Source: Ricordea florida
Taxonomy: Eukaryota; Cnidaria; Anthozoa; Corallimorpharia; Ricordeidae
DNA length: 64,000 nucleotides
NCBI GenBank assembly: GCA_949710005.1
Contig: OX453287.1
Span: 7,110,622 to 7,174,621 of the forward strand
Direction: 5' to 3'
Shown one piece after another: positions 22,490-35,414 of the stretch. Within the stretch, counting starts at the first letter, position 1, and each line of letters opens with the position of its first letter. The notes beneath the pieces were generated by a model, which ran no database searches, was not told the origin of the DNA, and worked only from the letters and a program-made list of their open reading frames with translations. The translations under genes were made by a program, and so were the position numbers.

Positions 22490-23149
22490 TTTACTTCCAA
22501 TTCTGCGAGTTTCTCGCACGTCCAGTTGCTGTATTCCCGTTTAATAAGGAAACGGCCGCCAATGATGTGTCACCATATAAGGGCAAAGGTCAACGAGTGG
22601 GAACTAGTTATGGTCCCGGCATTCATGGCGAACCTGGTGGATCCATTGAAGTCCATGGCAACGCGAATTCGTATATCGAGTTGGACAGAGGAAATCTGGA
22701 CACTAGGAAATCAATAACTATCTTGGTGAGTGTTTATCCAACGCAGGACCCGGTGCGCAATGCCCCCATAGTCAACTACAAGAAGAACGGGCACGGTGTA
22801 CAGATTTTGGTGCGTAGGGATTCGGCAATCTGGGCCCGAATTAACAAACGCAACGAGCAGTTCACGTCACCGTTAGAAAGTGGGCGTGGATTACTGCGGA
22901 AAAATGAGTGGCACTACATCGGAGTCAGCTATAACTGGTCCACGGGAGTTGCTTACCTTTGGCACAACGGAAATAACGTCACTAGCAAGAAAATTGGGCA
23001 AACGGAAATTGCCACGCGGTTCGAGGTTCGCATTGGTGTACGAGAAGGCGATAACGCTTACTTCAGCGGCCGGGTCGCCTGTTTACAGTTCTATGACAAA
23101 GCTCTTACAAAGCGGCAAATAGAGAAGGCAAGGATAGCGTGCAAACCCT
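22490..23149 (+). CDS. Polycystin exon: LamG-like domain
   Basis: Follows acceptor TTTTACAATTAG, starts in phase 1 without an ATG and ends CCCT|GTGAGT in phase 1. It encodes a concanavalin-like/LamG fold: SYIELDRGNLDTRKSITILV, PIVNYKKNGHGVQILV, NEWHYIGVSYNWSTGVAYLW and FSGRVACLQFYDKALTKRQI, the usual closing strand-helix signature. It probably binds glycan or matrix protein. Confidence 0.9.
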
Positions 23150-26100
23150 GTGAGTAACAGCCAACGGCGTCACAAACGTTTGTTAAAATCAAGCGTGTTT
23201 AGAGGTTAAAGTGGCGTTTTTGTTCCTGCAGCGCTAGCAGAGAATATATTTAGGAGGACCGACCGAGAGCTGTCCCCACCGTGCCTATGATAACCAGATT
23301 GTGTACGTAGTACACGGCTATGTGGGAAAGGAGATGGGCGGGGGACGGAATTGTAGGCAACACTTTCTCTTGTTCGTATTCTGTAATTGTGAAATGATTT
23401 ATCACCACTTTGTGGTTATAAAATTTAGCACTGTTTGCTGATGTGAGACAAGTGCCCGAATACCCGTTTCCCGAAAAACCAGACAACTTACTGGGCCCGG
23501 AAAGCAGTTTCAATTACAACGGGAATTGCAATTTTTGTTGGTTTTTAAGTTTAAGCGAGGCCATTCTAAATTAGTATCACCCAACCAGTGGACTAATGCA
23601 AATGCCGCAATCTGATTGGCTACGCTACTGGAGTAATAGTCCTCGAGTAGCGAAATTCCTGACTCTTCTGCTTTATTCCCAAATAAATATTTCTTCAACT
23701 GGCATTTGCTAACTTTATTATTGCATTTTCTGTCCGACTAGTTGGGTGATACTAAAACAATTAGACCCTTCGCCCTCAAGAGCCGCGGGTCAATACACAA
23801 GAAATTGGGTAAATCAAACGAATTGATTAAGTAAGTTATAACACCGTAAGGTAAAAGGGAGGTGCTGACGTTTCGAGCGTTAGCCATTAGGCTGCGTCTC
23901 TCGGGCTATTGACCCGTAGCCCGCAAGTGCAACGGGTCAAATTGTTAATTAGTTTTGCACATTAGCCTGCTTTGTAATTCAAAAACTACACAAACATTCG
24001 GTAGAGTCCGATTCAAAATGGAGCTCCCGCTCTCTTCTCGGGACCTTCGAGAAACGGGTCTAAGAACCGTTGATCCATAATACTTTGAAACTTTGCTTTT
24101 TTTCTTAGTCTTTGAATTTTACTTAGTCACAAGAATCCAGACCAAGTTATTTTAGTCATCTTTTTGTGGTTGTAATCGTTTTTCTTTTTTTTTTTTTCTT
24201 TTTCTCAAGTTGCGCCTGTGGGCAGCATCGACGTTACAGTGCGGCATAAGAATAAATATATCGAGATATATGAAAATATCTCGATTGTTGTTCAAAATGA
24301 CAAGGGCGTGAAGTTCAGCGAGTATACATTTAATGTCGGAGATGGAAGTTCCATTATTGAAACGGACCAAGACATAATAAATCACCGATATTCAAAACAC
24401 GGTGTCTTCTCCATTGATGCTTCTATCTACAGTCGATGCAGAAACGAAACTTTACGTGTTGGTACCCACGTGACTGTTGAGAAGCCAGTGGAGTTGCTAG
24501 GTAACCTGACATTGACATGTGACGCTGTACCGTTTCCGGCGTTCTTATTGGCTGTACTGATATCGAACAGAGGCACCGACTTTGAGTGTCTTTGGAACTT
24601 TACTGATGGTTATGCCAACAAAACACGTTACCAAGACTTTGGAATGATGCATACACTTCGTCGAGCTTTCATTACCACAGGAAACTACTCCCTTCGCGTT
24701 CTTTGTGAAAATCGACTCAGCAGAGTCGAGGTTTCGACCACAGTGATTGTGCAAACACCCATTAAGGGCCTCTTTATCGATGCACTAACACCGAAACGGC
24801 ATTTAAGAGAATTTAAGGTAAGTTGGCGAGTGCAAAACGGAACAGACATTCGTTACTCGGCAAGTTTTGCAGGCAAAGAGCTTCAAGTATCTAAAAGCCC
24901 AGACGAGTTGCGCGGCTGGGCATGGGTACAACGTAGTCATCACGTGGCCCTAGGTGTATATGACGTCACCGTGACAGCAACCAATCGCGTGAGTGGAATC
25001 TTGCTCGCAACATCCAAGGTTCGTATAGAAAATGAAGTAGAATCGTTTCAACCTCGGTTGTTTTGGTCTGGTAGAGACATAGAAGTGAACGACACTGTAA
25101 TGCTTTTTATGAGTAACATTAATGAAGAAAACGGGGCCAGACCCATTTATAAAATCGATTTGGGAGATGGAGGCAACATGCTTGAAACAAGGAATAAAAT
25201 GATTAATATCAGCTACGCAGTATACGGAAAGTTCTTGGTGAAAGTCAATGCATCCAATAACGTCTCCTCTTTCAACACCTCCATCTCGATTGAGGTCCAC
25301 AAACCAGTGTTGTTGATTGAAGGACTGAAGCTTTCTGTTGAACCGACGATCTTCTTGAATGCAACTAAAATAAACGTTACCGTGGAGCAAGGATCAGATG
25401 TCGTATGTAATGCAACATTCGATAGTGAAAGTCCCACAAGGCTGTTTGATCTCCGTGCACAGTCAATCTGGGACCCAGTCAACAATCCTGAGGTTACCAA
25501 GCTTTCTGTTGTTGGGTTCATAATTGAACATACGTACCCCAATATTGGTGCTTATATCGCGACTGTTTCTTGCCTAAACCGTCTTAGCAGACAGACAGCA
25601 ACAGTTGAAGCCATTGTGCAAATCCCTATTGCTGGAGCTCACCTGACTCAGAACCATCCAATTGAATTTGGTCGGCCATTCAACATAACTTTGGAAATGT
25701 CCTCAGGAACCAACGCAACGATTGAACTGAAATTCCAAGGGCACAAATTCCGACAACAAGTAGATGGAACATCGGCCTTTCAAATGGTTTCCCAAGAAAT
25801 TTATCAATCTGCGGGCCTTCATCAGTTCAACGTCACCCTGTGGAACCTCGTGACATCGCCAATTCATATTAAAGGTTACGTCCTTGTAGAGGTTCCTATA
25901 TCTGGACTCAACATCCACGTCATTAAAGGGTCACGTGGTATTGAAGTCAACGAGACTGTGCGCATTGCTATAGAGGTGCATAACGGGAGTAATCCTGAAT
26001 ACACATTTACCTTTGGTGATGGCAGCTCTTCTTTAACCACCAGAAATTCTACTGTGCAACACATGTTCCATTCTCACGGCATGCATATAGTGAAAGTTGC

Positions 26101-29100
26101 AGCAAGAAACAATGTGAGCCAGCAAATTCGTTCGCTGAACGTCTACGTTCTTAAGCCCGTTGTTTTATTAAAAGGCCTTCATGTCATGACGCAGCCCACG
26201 GCAGTAAACGATACGGCGGATATTTACCTGCATTTATCAGAAGGTTCTGACTTTGCGTGTCATTGGCAGTTCGGAGATGGAAAGAATACAACGTCCAACC
26301 ACACTCATTTGCAATACTATTCTGATGGATTTACGACAGACAAGCGACCTTTTCAAAATCTGATATTTAATGGCCAGCATAGATACAACCCTGAAGGATT
26401 GTTTAGAATCTTGGTTACTTGTCAGAATCGCCTTAGCACGGTGACGGCAACGGCAATAATTGTCATTCAACGATTGATCGAAGGACTTCAAATCCGTCGC
26501 GTTCCTGTCCAGGTCGTGGGCCAAAAATTTGAAGTTTCGTGGAGTATTTCAAGGGGTACGAACGTCACATTCAATGCTTCCTTTCCTGGGGCAAATATAA
26601 CTTCTAGGATGTCTTCATACGTGGTTGGTTTCCTTCGTGTTATACTGAGCAGTCCGGGTGAATATGTCTTTTCTGTTGATGCATACAACTTGGTGAGTCC
26701 AACACAGACTGCATTAGCAGTAATCGTTGCCGAAGTCCCTGTGTCGAACTTGCGTGTTAACGTTACCTACGAATCACAAGATCTAGAAATCAACGAGATT
26801 GTTACTTTCTCCGCTTCTCTTAGCACTGGGACCCTCCCTACGTTTCATTTTGATTTTGGAGACGGCAACAAAATCGCTAATGTCGTTGGAATTGCCCACC
26901 ACAAGTACTCTTTCAATGATGTTTACACGAAGGTGCCCGAGACGACCTACACAGTAAGAGTCAAGGCATTCAATAACGTTAGTTCTATAAACTCTACATT
27001 GAAGGTCACTGTATATAAACCAGTTCTTCCACTGCATAATGTGCGGCTGATGACGTTGCCTTCTAACGTGTCAGAGAATGCAACTATCACTCTAGCGATT
27101 GGTCAAGGGTCTGATTTCCACTGCTACTGTGATTTTGGCGATAAAAATATTTCCGAAGCGATCGCCATTTCGCGCCCTATTTTTCTTGGAGAAGACAGAA
27201 CTCCGATCGAAACATTTCGCAAATTGAATTATCCGATCCGAAAGGTTTACGGAAGACCATGGATTTACCGCTTACATATCGAGTGCAGAAATCGGTTGAA
27301 TAAGGTATCCAATGAGACGGCCATTGTGGTTCAAGAACCAATAGCAGGTCTCAACGTATCCAAGATTCCGCCGATCAGTTTTAACGAAAGTTTTGAGATT
27401 GCATGGGGTATAACCAATGGCACCGATGTCGAATTTGAAGTTGTCTTTGGAAATTTTACTTTTGAAGACGTTGGAAAAGGTCGGAATATTTTCGTTACAC
27501 CAGAAAATTATAAAGTTGATGGTACTTTTCGAGCAATCGTAACTGCTAAGAATTTGGTTTCTCGAGCGCATGTGCAGACAACCATCATCATTGAGAATCC
27601 TGTTTCCACGGTGAGCCTTATCGCCACTTCAGAACATCAAGGAGAGTTCCGTGGCGGGAGCGGTTCATTTAGAAATTATTTTCCCACAGATAACGACATT
27701 ATGTTTAAAGTCTTCGCCAAAGGTAGTAACCTGCTATATCAGTGGCTAACGGACGACGTAACCGTAAAGATTGACAGGGAGCCTTTCCTTCGACGTCGAT
27801 TTAACACAACTGGTATCCACAACGTGTCGGTGATAGTAATGAACAAAGTCAGCCGTGTGCAAGAAAATATCAGCGTCATTATTCACTGCCCAATCAAAGA
27901 TCCCGACCTACAAAGCAACAGTCCTCAAAAGCTCAAGAATCCAATCAAATTTGATCTCGTCGCCACTCACTTTGGCACAGACTCTTGTTTCTTTGTCGAC
28001 TTTGGAGACGGAAGTAATGCTACATTTGGACATCCGGGATATCACGGGAGACACGTGGTACCAAACTTTGTTGTTATATCGCCTGTTGAGAGCGTGCAGT
28101 TCAGTCATATTTACAGTGACATTGGAGAGTACAGAGTTACGTTAAACGCTTCAAATGTGGTATCTTTCATGACGCTTTATGTGGATGTGGAGCTGGTGTA
28201 TGCGTACTGCGCAAGTCCGGAAGTGATTATAGAAAACCTTGGTCTACATTCCAATACGGCGCCAAGGGTCAATCGTTCCAACCCATTCACTGTACATACT
28301 GAAATAAAGCTCGACTGCGAAAGAACAAGCAAAATTTTCTTTAAGTGGCGTGTGCTTTTGTTGGACTTCAGTAATTCGGACCGTAGTTACCATGACAACA
28401 TTGTGCACACTGAACGCGAATTAAACATACCGAGGAAACACCTTGATTATGGCGTTTATGAAGTACACTTCATCGCTCAGATGGCTTTGTCCAACACGGA
28501 TAAATACCGAAGTACAGCCATTGGCTATTTGCGAGTTGTCCCTTCACCTCTCATAGCAAAACTAGACGGCGGCAATCTGATAAGCAGGGGGTTTGGGAAA
28601 GAAATAATAGTAGATGCCTCGAAGTCTAAGGACCCGGATGTTGAGATCGAAGACGATCCTGGTAAGAAATTTCGCTTTACATCTAATTTAGAATAAATTG
28701 AATTCATTAAAGTAATTGGAGATTTGACCTTCAGTATTTACCCAATCTTTACCAATTGCGATTATCTTTGAAACGGGCTTCGAACAAATTACCTCGTGAA
28801 TACCGGTGCGACGCTCAACAATTGAGCAAAACCAGTCGTCTACGCTTGGAGGAGATCGTGATAGTGACTTTATATTTGACCGAGTTGGGGATGTTATTGA
28901 CAATTTAAATATGTACGAGATCATGTATTTGCGCTGCGGTTGGAAACGTAATAGGAGATCGGACCTTAGCTATGGCAATATCAACACAATTTTTAGCCAT
29001 CGGTATGTTTCAGATTTTAGCTCGTGGAGCGTTAGCCTCCAACGCAAACGTTCTTAGGGGTTCGTCACGCGTTCCTACGAACGTGGGGTAGGAACGCGTG

Positions 29101-31213
29101 ACGAACCCCTAAGAACGTTTGCGTGGGAGGCTAGTGGAGCTTTAGCTCAAGAGCTATTGTGATGGATGGGGCAATGGGGATGTCAGACGTAAATGATAGA
29201 ATTTTCAGAACCCAATCGTCTCAAGATCGTTAAAAGTTTCATTTTTTTGACGGTCAATCAAAATTTAGACTAGTAGTTTCTAATAGAAAGGGAAATGCTG
29301 CGAACGGCACTGTTTGAGCCTCAATCGGTAGGCTGTTTCTTTGAGCATCAATTGGCAAAGAGCAAGCTCTATCAGGCAAATACATGAGAGACAACGTGTC
29401 TGTATCTGGGATAATTCGTCTTTCAAATGCGTTTAAGTACATTTTACCTCCTTCAAAAAGAATTTGATCAACAATGGCGTCAGTCCAGCTTTCGATCGAT
29501 AATGTCTGGGCACATAGTAGCGCCGAAAATACTTACTTGTTCTGATTTCTTCAAGCGTGCACCAACAAGACACAAGACCGAGACCAACGAAGTCCCACGT
29601 GCGTTGTGTGCGTGCAGCACGTCACGTACATCCATGATCGATAACGCTGATCATACTGACTGTTTGCTGTCGAGGTGCTCACACACACAGTGACAGACAC
29701 AGGAGATACAGAATCGAGATTTTTCATGGCATATAGCACACAGGGTTCCCAAAAGCAAAGATTAGTGTTGCTGCTCGCCTATCGGCTCGCAGCAAATATG
29801 CCACGTGATCTTTGCATGTGCAACTCAAGTTTGGAAACGTAGCGAGACATGACACGCAGCCCTTTTTGCTCCACGAGCTCACCATAGGATGCCTTTGATT
29901 ACAATTTATGTTGCTGGAGGTGGTTTTATTTTACAAGTCAATTTGACTCACGTTAGTTTTCGCTTATGTTTCATTCCAAGGTTTGAAATTCACCTGGCTA
30001 TGTAGAACTATCTACACGCAGTTTCCCCCCGGGTATTACCCGGGGATAGACCTCAGAACCCCATACGATAAAACAGGACGGACCGGGAGACCCGATACCC
30101 CGCATTCCCTAGGGTGCTATGGCAACAGCAGTTTTATCTTTCCTGGTTATAACAGTTCACTGAAACTAAACACCACGCAAATGAAAGAAAATGAGACATA
30201 TGTGGTGTTTGTGATAGTTGAGAAAGGAGAACGTACAGCGTGGCAGTACCAAGTGATTGAAGTTGTACCAGGTGATCCACCAGTATCACGAATAAAGTGA
30301 GTAAAACCGTCAATTGAACAGTCCCTGTTTAACTCTCGGAATTTTGGCTATTAACTTAGGGACGGACCATTAGAAAAGTGATGGGGGGGTGGGGGGTGGG
30401 GAAAAAACAAAAAAAAATTCATGCAAGGGAAAATGCCAAGAAAAAAATTCATGCAGAAGGAAGGTTCCAATTGTGACTTTTTCACACGTAGTAAAAAAAA
30501 TTCGTGCATAGGGGTTCACCTGAAAAAAAAAATTCCTGCACAAGCAGTGAGCGAAAAAAAAAATTCGTGCAAGCTGAAAATTCCCCACCCCCCCCCCATC
30601 ACTTTTCTAATGGTCCCTCCCTTAGTAAAGCCAATGGTCTAAAAGGAGTGACATCTATTTGGCCAGACACCTTGGTTTTCTTTTTACCTCATGGTATGTA
30701 CTTCATAGCATGAGGTATAGCGATGGATGGATTTGTCTCTCCATTCCCGTTAGACAATTAATTTATGCATTAAATCTGCATTAAATGTGAATTAAACAGG
30801 TTCTCCCCTGTCTCCCCTACTAGGTTTGGTTTTGTCCACATATTTGGGGGGAGGGGGTGACACAAAGCGGCAGAACATGTTTACAAAAATGGCGTCTGTT
30901 GTGTCGAGACCGACGTAAAGATTGTCAAGACGGGTTTTCGTTCCTTTTGCTCCATCTTTGATCAAAATACACGAACAGGAAATGTGTGAATAAACGCTTT
31001 ATGGTCTGGGGAAAGGACAGCACTTCATGGAATAATTACCACATACCATGAGGTAGCTCGAAGGAGCCTATGATATTTTTGTTTGTTTGTTTGTTGTTTT
31101 TTTAAATGAATAACTTTATTTAATGACTGTCAACAGTATTTATGGTGAGACGGGACCTACATTTTATCGTCCTTATCCGAGAAGACTAGAAAGTCTAACC
31201 GTTTGAGAATGTC

Positions 31214-31244
<31 letters not shown>

Positions 31245-34200
31245 ATTTAAAGACCCTGAGTGTTGGTCCGGCTGGGATTTTGAACCCGCAACCTCCCGCA
31301 CGGTAGTCCAGTGCTCTACCAACTGAGCTAACTGGTCAGCGGTTGGCTATCATTAATGAATACATTACTTTTAAAAGAAAAATTTACGCTAACATTTAAT
31401 TAGCAATTAATGAATGAGGCTGAGTAGGATATGAAGATGTGGATAACACCCTTCCGGTTTGAAATTTCGTATCTCCAAGCGGCCATGTAATGTTCTGTTT
31501 ATTTTATAGACACTGATGAAATTTCCACATAAAACAACTTCGACAAATCTTCCTGGATGCTCTGCAAGCTCGGAAAAAATATCGACGTTAAATTTTGGCT
31601 GCTCATCGAGAAAGTCACCCGTAACCATACCGTCTTCGCACCTCGAAGACATTTTTTGAATGAAATTTCAAACGAACCGGCCACGTGCCTGAGCGGGAAG
31701 CTCTCTTGTAATTGGCTAATCATGTTGGTAACCATGGCGACACCAATATCCTCACACGTGAAAGATAAAAATAATATCTTCACTGCGCGCGATGAAGATA
31801 TGATTTTCTCGTCACTGGAAAAATCCTGGTATTTCATCGGTGTCTATATAATAAAGGGTCCTACCCCTTCTACCACTGTCCCCTTAATGTGCATATGTGT
31901 GGCTTTAACATACCATTACTACACTTCGATATTTAAAGACATAAACGTGTACCTTGGTTTACTTGGTATTTTCAAGAAACATTTGGTTAGATAACTGTTT
32001 AATGGGAATATCAAGATTCTCCTAGTTGTAACCACTTGTTTTGTGTCTGTTCTTTGCACAGCTGTAAGCAAAACTGTGAACACAAGATCTGCACTTCCAA
32101 GAGATTGTCCCTCTTTGCAAGCTGTTTTGACGGATGTTTTGGACGCATCTACTACAAATGGGAAGTGTACCAAAACATTGGTAACAGCACAGTAAAAAAT
32201 TGGTTCCCAAAAGAAGATATTTTGCAGTCAAGGCTCGTGAAGGACCCTAAAGGTCCCGTGTTCACGGTCCCTAAGGACGTTTTTAAAGGAGACAGCGAGT
32301 ACCTTATTCGGCTGTATGGGAGTCGATTGAGAGGGGTCAAGGGAAAGTCGGAGAGTGTCCTCATCACGAATGATGTCCCTAAAGGAGGCACCTGCTTTGG
32401 TTCACCGCAGATAGGTGAAGCACTGGTAACTAACTTTCATATATGGTGCAACGACTGGGAAGATGACGACATGCCTTTGAGTTATGAGTTTTACTACAGA
32501 AACGAAGAAGGAAAATTCGACCTGTTTTCTTACGGTTTGCACCATAATACAAATTCAGAGCTTCCGCTCGGAGATCCAACACACAACTACACGCTGGAAA
32601 TTTATATCAAGATCGTGGATTCCCTGAACGGAGAGGCAAACTACTCGTTGGTTTTACAGGTACTGTATTAGTGACAAAGAACTGAAGTAGTTGTCCCTTA
32701 ATTTCCGACAGCGATGTGAAGCCTTGACAAAACGCCGACACGAGGCATTTTAAAATTCCGACAAGCGACCTGGGACCCCCCCCCCCCCTCCCCCTGGCAG
32801 GGCCTCAATATCTGTTGCTTTTCATCTTTAAACATTATATGGTTTCATTTAAGCGCTTGTGATTTGCTATTAACTATCTATCAGAAAAGATCGGGAATAC
32901 GTTCAACAAGCAAACAACAAAATCGGTGATACTGTGCTAGTTGGTCTCTAGTAAAAGAACTTTACATTATGCCTACACTACAACGAAGGTACGTAATAGT
33001 GTAGGTGAATTTACAAGGTAACCTGGATCCAAGATGTTATAAGCATAAAAAGCTAATTGATGTGCCACGCCAGATACGAAAAACCATTAAAAAAAAACAC
33101 TCTTTAGATGTGGCCAAAAAATCTGTGGAAATGTATTCCTCATCTAATGCTGTGGCACCAGACCTTGAGGAAGACGTAGACAGAGCAGATTACAGATTAA
33201 AATAATGACGGTGAACCAAACGACTGACTGACGTAAGGTAAAGGCGCACACGAGCCAAAGGCCCACACGGCCGGAGCTTATCTCGGTTTCACTAGCCTGA
33301 GGCACCTGGGAGTATTATTACTCCCCCCTGGATGGGATGCTAGTCCATCGCAGGGTCACCCCCAGCATTATATCGCTGGTACCCATTTATACACCTGGGT
33401 GGAGAGAGACAGTGTGGAGTGAAGTTTCTTGTCTAAGGAAACAACAGAGTGCCAGCAGCAGGGCTCGAACTCCAAACCTCGTGCTCGGAAGTCCGACACG
33501 CTAACCACTACACTACTTTGCCTCCACTGACTGACGTAGATTATGATTAATATTTCAGGCTAAACTCTTAAATAGCTCTGTAGAGTCACTTGGCAATACC
33601 CGAGCCACTACATCTTGTCGTCAGAATAGCAACTACTGCGTCTCTCATTCATCAGAAATTCCATTATATATCTACTAGCGTTCTATCACAAATGCTGTTC
33701 TCTTATTGGCTACGCTACTCACCATCTTTCTGTGTTAGAAAGTGCGTAAAATGAGTAGCACAACAGCGGGCGGTTGTCAACAAAATCGCGGCCGCTTTTT
33801 CGCGTAGATTTAAATTAAAGAACTAGACTATTCGCTCTCGACGTCTATGCTACTACGCAATGAAGAGTGTTCGCTCACGTGACCAGCAGCCATATTGGTT
33901 TATAGAAACAAAATAAAACATTTACATAAAAATAGAGTTCAATTCCCCAAAGAATCTTTTTCTCCTCCAACATGGCCGCCGTGTCTTTGTTTTCTACTCC
34001 AACATGGCTGCTGTGCCGTCAAGTGAGCACACTCCATAGAAATCTCGAGTTTATTTAAGAAATAGAAAACATGTACCATGTTTCTATCGAGTTTTAGTAT
34101 AAATCTACTAGCGTTCTATCACAAATGCCGCGCTCTGATTGGCTACGCTACCCACTATCTGTTCTGTGATAGATAGTGAGTAGCGTAATGGCGGCCGCTT

Positions 34201-34465
34201 CTTCGGCACCTTTTTCGAAGTGTCCGTGAAGAAGATTTAAACAGTTTACTGGTCGAGGCTGTTCCAGAAAAGACAAAGTTTTGAACGACTAGTAGATTTA
34301 TACTAAAACAATTAGATTATTCGCTCTCGATTTCTATGCGTGATAGTTGACTCGGGCTGCGCCCTCGTCAACTATCACGCGATAGAAATCTCGAGCTCAC
34401 AATCTAATTGTTCAATAGAAACACGAGTGGAAGTTTGGGAGAACGAGACATGCTCTGGGAACACG

Positions 34466-34496
<31 letters not shown>

Positions 34497-35375
34497 GAGT
34501 TCTCCCAAACTTTCACGAGTGTTTCTATAACTCGATAGAAGCACGAAGGACATGTTTTCTATTTCTTTTAGAAAACACCGCGCCGAAAAAAAGAAAAGCA
34601 ACTTGTTAACTTTGATTATCAAAATGTGAATTCTCTTTGGTCGCGTCATCATTACGTCAACAGCTCGTGCTAGTTCTGTGTTTCTATCGAGTTTTAGAAA
34701 CACGAATTCTAACCAATCAGCGCGCGTATTTTCTTAGGACTGTTTTCTAAAATGTAATTGTTAAGTAATTGACCTCTTAGTCGGTAGAGCCGCAAATGCA
34801 AGGTGACGACCTGGATAACAAACTTTCCAACATGACATCTGGAGAGAACAGTGAGCTGACTCGACTGGTGAACATTGGAGACAGTCAAGCGGCTCTGAGA
34901 TTAGTGGCAGCTGTTAACTCGCTTCTCAATGCCCAGAGCTCAAAAGTCTCGTCAAACCAAAGCGAGCAAGAAGATGAAGCAGAGGAAAAAAGAAAATCGG
35001 TAATAATTTTTTGTTGTTGTTCCTGATAAATGAAGTCCTTATGATTGCTATCAGAAAGTGATAAATTCTCTCCGGAAATCAGAGAAAGTGAAATCCCGGG
35101 GGGGGTACTCTAGGAATTTCTGGGTGGGGATGTGCCGCTGGGACCCTGGAACCCTTAACCTATACCAGAGCTAATTCAGCTAAATTTTGCTACCCTATAC
35201 TAGAGTAAACTCCCCAAATCCCCCTATCCTAGAGTAGCTGTTTCCCTAGTCTAGATAAAATCTTCAACCAATTGATCAGTTTCCTGAAAAATGATACCTT
35301 ATTTTAGACCCAAATGTTCTGATTTATATACCCTATCCTAGAGTAAACTGCTTGAAAACCATACTCTTCACAGCG

Positions 35376-35414
<39 letters not shown>

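Noticed and set aside
31557-31994. 145-residue open frame between the REJ exons
   Set aside because: It lies mostly inside a MITE (31503-31852), and the flanking polycystin exons join in phase without it.
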